Source: Mercurialis annua (Eukaryota; Streptophyta; Magnoliopsida; Malpighiales; Euphorbiaceae). Taken from it: a stretch of DNA of 64,000 nucleotides. Location: contig NC_065573.1 in the NCBI RefSeq assembly GCF_937616625.2, positions 2,371,001 to 2,435,000 of the forward strand, given 5' to 3'. Below, one piece after another: positions 62,549 to 64,000 of the stretch. The notes beneath the pieces are model-generated. The model worked only from the letters and a program-made list of their open reading frames with translations. It ran no database searches and was not told where the DNA came from. A program made the translations under genes and the position numbers. The first letter of the stretch is position 1. Each line of letters begins with the position of its first letter.

Positions 62549-63088
62549 CTAAAACAATTTCAAAACATTTGATTCATATCAGAATCCGATTCTAGATTCG
62601 AGACACGCCACACTCTTTAACCGTCGTTCTTCTCATATATTTATCCCGATAAACGGTATCTAACTCGTTTACGGATCGAATATCCTTTCTAAGTCATCTC
62701 AGGTTTAACCTAGTTAGGTTAGCGATTCGATTAATCGATAATCGATCGATTTCAATCTCGATATGCGAATACAGAACGGGGTCTCAAAACAATACGATAG
62801 GGCGAAAGGATCCAGGTGCACCTTCGTGCCTTGGGGTACACGATCGTGCACCTTTGGTGGTGCACGTTCGTGCACTTTTGTGCACGATCCCCGTAATCTT
62901 TTTCCGGGGCATTTCGACGTGTTATAGGCGTAAAAACGCTCCTAACGCATCCAAAACGGTTAATCTAAACTCAAAACATCCAAACACGATTCTAAAACCG
63001 ATTAAACGAAAAAATCGTTTCGTGGCCTAAAACTTTAACTCAATATAAATTAAATTCATCCATCCAAACGGTATAACGTCAAGCTTAC
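62549..63088 (-). other. Possible intron in the LTR leader (speculative)
   Basis: On the minus strand a good plant donor, ACG|GTAAGCTT, lies at 63,088, and a pyrimidine-biased acceptor, TTGTTTTAG|ATCC, ends at 62,549, bracketing 540 bp. The stretch upstream of the donor is richer in C and G than the stretch inside, as in many plant exons compared with introns. Splice-like signals arise by chance, so confidence is low. Confidence 0.2.
62815..62886. repeat. GTGCAC-rich palindromic cluster in the LTR
   Basis: Within about 70 bp the palindrome GTGCAC occurs five times, mixed with CACGATCGTG and GTGCACGTTCGTGCAC. The block is much richer in C and G than the surrounding A/T-rich LTR. The spacing is irregular and several overlapping hairpins are possible. 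Confidence 0.75.
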
Positions 63089-63356
63089 CGTGATTCGCCA
63101 CTGAAATACGATTGTTTCGAGTAATAGAACGTCGGAAACGGACGAGAAACGGCGAAGCGGCGACGGATCGAATCAATCGCTCTTTCTTTCTTCCTTCTGA
63201 TGGTCCTCCCACCTTCTGGAGCTTTCTTTGTCTCCTTTACTTCTTATCCTATACATATTGGCAAATGTATCACTTTGATCCTTCATTTCTTTAACTTAAA
63301 CTTTCTATTTTTACTAAACAGTTAATTACTTACTTTAACTCAATTACGTACGTATT

Positions 63357-63366
63357 GTTTATATAC
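63357..63366 (-). promoter_or_regulatory. Candidate TATA box of the LTR promoter
   Basis: The minus strand reads GTATATAAAC here, about 400 bp into the LTR from its 5' edge. The surroundings are A/T-rich and transcription would be expected to start some 30 bp further left. The position fits a U3 promoter, but other A/T-rich motifs nearby could serve instead. Confidence 0.35.
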
Positions 63367-63764
63367 AAATAAATAATACGATTCTAAAATTATTATTTTC
63401 CATCAATAATCCTCTAATTTCTATTCTCGAGGCTCAATTGGCTAATTTGCACTTTAGCCCTTGAAACTTTTCAAAAGTTACACTTTAGTCCAAAACGCTT
63501 CCGCGTCCAAATTTTAAAAAGTCTCCGATTAACTCGAGACTTTTACCACAGATACTATAAAATATTTCGCGGACTTTGGCGAAATAAATTCCATTACGGG
63601 ATTTATATTTTATTTTATGTTAATTTTTGAAGTTATTTCTTAAATCCCGCTAATTAGCTCAATAAAATTATTCCAATTTCCCGATATAATTAAATAAATT
63701 CTTCTTAACTTAATTTATCGGAATTCCCGACACGTGACACGACTTAATTATTTGGGGTATTACA

Positions 63765-63777
63765 TTCTTCCCCCCTT
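63765..63777 (-). other. Polypurine tract (plus-strand primer site) of the retrotransposon
   Basis: The minus strand reads AAGGGGGGAAGAA directly before the LTR start TGTAATACCCC. A purine-only run in this position is where plus-strand DNA synthesis is primed during reverse transcription. It fixes both the LTR boundary and the element's orientation. Confidence 0.88.
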
Positions 63778-64000
63778 ATAAAAATTCGTCCTCGAATTTT
63801 CATATACCTTCCTTATATACTTTGTTGAATCGTATTCTTACAAACTGCCATAATGGTTTATCTTTTTGATCTTCCTCGATAGTGAGTTCAGTTGTACTCA
63901 CATATATACTTTAACTTGCAACTCTTTTGTTTATCCTTTGTCTGATATCCACTACTATGGACTCTTAGTTTAATACTGATATCTAATATTAGTTCGTTCT
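63765..64000 (-). mobile_element. 3' end of the retrotransposon internal region (partial)
   Basis: This is the last 236 bp of the internal region, cut by the window edge. Just before the polypurine tract the minus strand encodes KFEDEFL followed by a TAA stop (63,776-63,799), resembling the FEDE-type tail often found at the end of plant Ty3/gypsy pol. In the same frame a TGA sits directly upstream (63,800-63,802) and a TAA about 35 codons further on, so the frame is broken or is not coding here. No chromodomain or integrase motif can be recognised in this fragment. The element may be a decayed or non-autonomous copy; the main coding part would lie further right. Confidence 0.65.

Larger units (their letters stand above)
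60987..63764 (-). mobile_element. 3' LTR of a Ty3/gypsy retrotransposon (Tekay/Del-like?)
   Basis: On the minus strand this 2,778-bp segment begins TGTAATACCCC (63,764 downward) and ends GTGTCATGACA at 60,987, giving the TG...CA ends of an LTR. Immediately upstream of its start lies a polypurine tract (63,765-63,777), as expected next to a 3' LTR. The left end abuts satellite in phase, so this is the outer edge of the element. The 5' LTR, primer-binding site and gag-pol should lie to the right, outside the window. TGTAATACCCC together with a preceding FEDEF-encoding stretch is typical of plant Ty3/gypsy elements of the Tekay/Del chromovirus group, but without a reverse transcriptase the lineage is tentative. 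Open frames of 60-92 codons inside (61,192-61,470; 62,009-62,212; 63,027-63,212) match nothing I recognise. Confidence 0.85.

Noticed and set aside
63027..63294. Overlapping 60-codon frames on both strands (63,027-63,212 minus; 63,112-63,294 plus)
   Set aside because: They are shadows of one C+G-richer stretch of the LTR leader, with no known motif. The minus-strand one runs through the possible splice donor.
63797..63960. A pol tail or chromodomain upstream of the FEDEFL end
   Set aside because: The frame has stops at 63,800-63,802 and about 35 codons further up, and I could not match the residues to a chromodomain.

Overview
The window looks like nuclear DNA of a flowering plant, probably a eudicot. 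Two things support this: a very long head-to-tail satellite DNA array, and the end of a plant-type Ty3/gypsy LTR retrotransposon inserted into it. The species cannot be named from the sequence. I see no cellular protein-coding gene, tRNA or rRNA.

Layout. Positions 1 to 60,986 are one satellite array, always in the same orientation, with a 60-bp monomer. My by-eye consensus monomer has about 35% GC (14 G, 7 C, 17 A, 22 T). It carries AACGTTTG three times (monomer positions 5, 25 and 35) and ends in an A/T-rich stretch containing TTAAATCGCTAAAAAGG. The array is broken only once, by a 460-bp insertion (11,214-11,673) with 69-bp inverted repeats; an almost intact empty copy of that site survives near 15,547. 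From 60,987 to 63,764 lies a complete LTR of a minus-strand Ty3/gypsy element, about 2.8 kb long. It is followed by its polypurine tract and about 220 bp of internal sequence that runs off the window.

Inside the satellite there are several layers of higher-order structure. A 3,685-bp unit of about 61 monomers is repeated (29,840-33,524, 33,525-37,209, and partly 37,210-38,775), and a more diverged relative lies at 20,280-24,410. A second segment type follows both the old copy (24,411-29,790) and the young copies (38,776-41,900), giving a super-repeat of roughly 14 kb. Smaller and apparently younger tandem duplications sit on top: 1,208 bp, 841 bp, 473 bp, 419 bp, 250 bp, 185 bp, 119 bp, and one exact 60-bp monomer. 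From 42 kb onward other families take over, with 1,640-bp, about 3.1-kb and about 2.05-kb periods.

How the parts act together. The array appears to evolve by unequal exchange at many scales and by decay of CpG sites, as expected of heavily methylated heterochromatin. The consensus happens to have no stop codon in one minus-strand frame and its length is a multiple of three, so it produces dozens of repetitive open frames of up to 252 codons; I regard these as artefacts and annotate none as genes. The retrotransposon end falls exactly at a satellite phase break, so it inserted directly into the array. Higher-order boundaries are by-eye estimates, good to roughly 50 bp unless stated otherwise.
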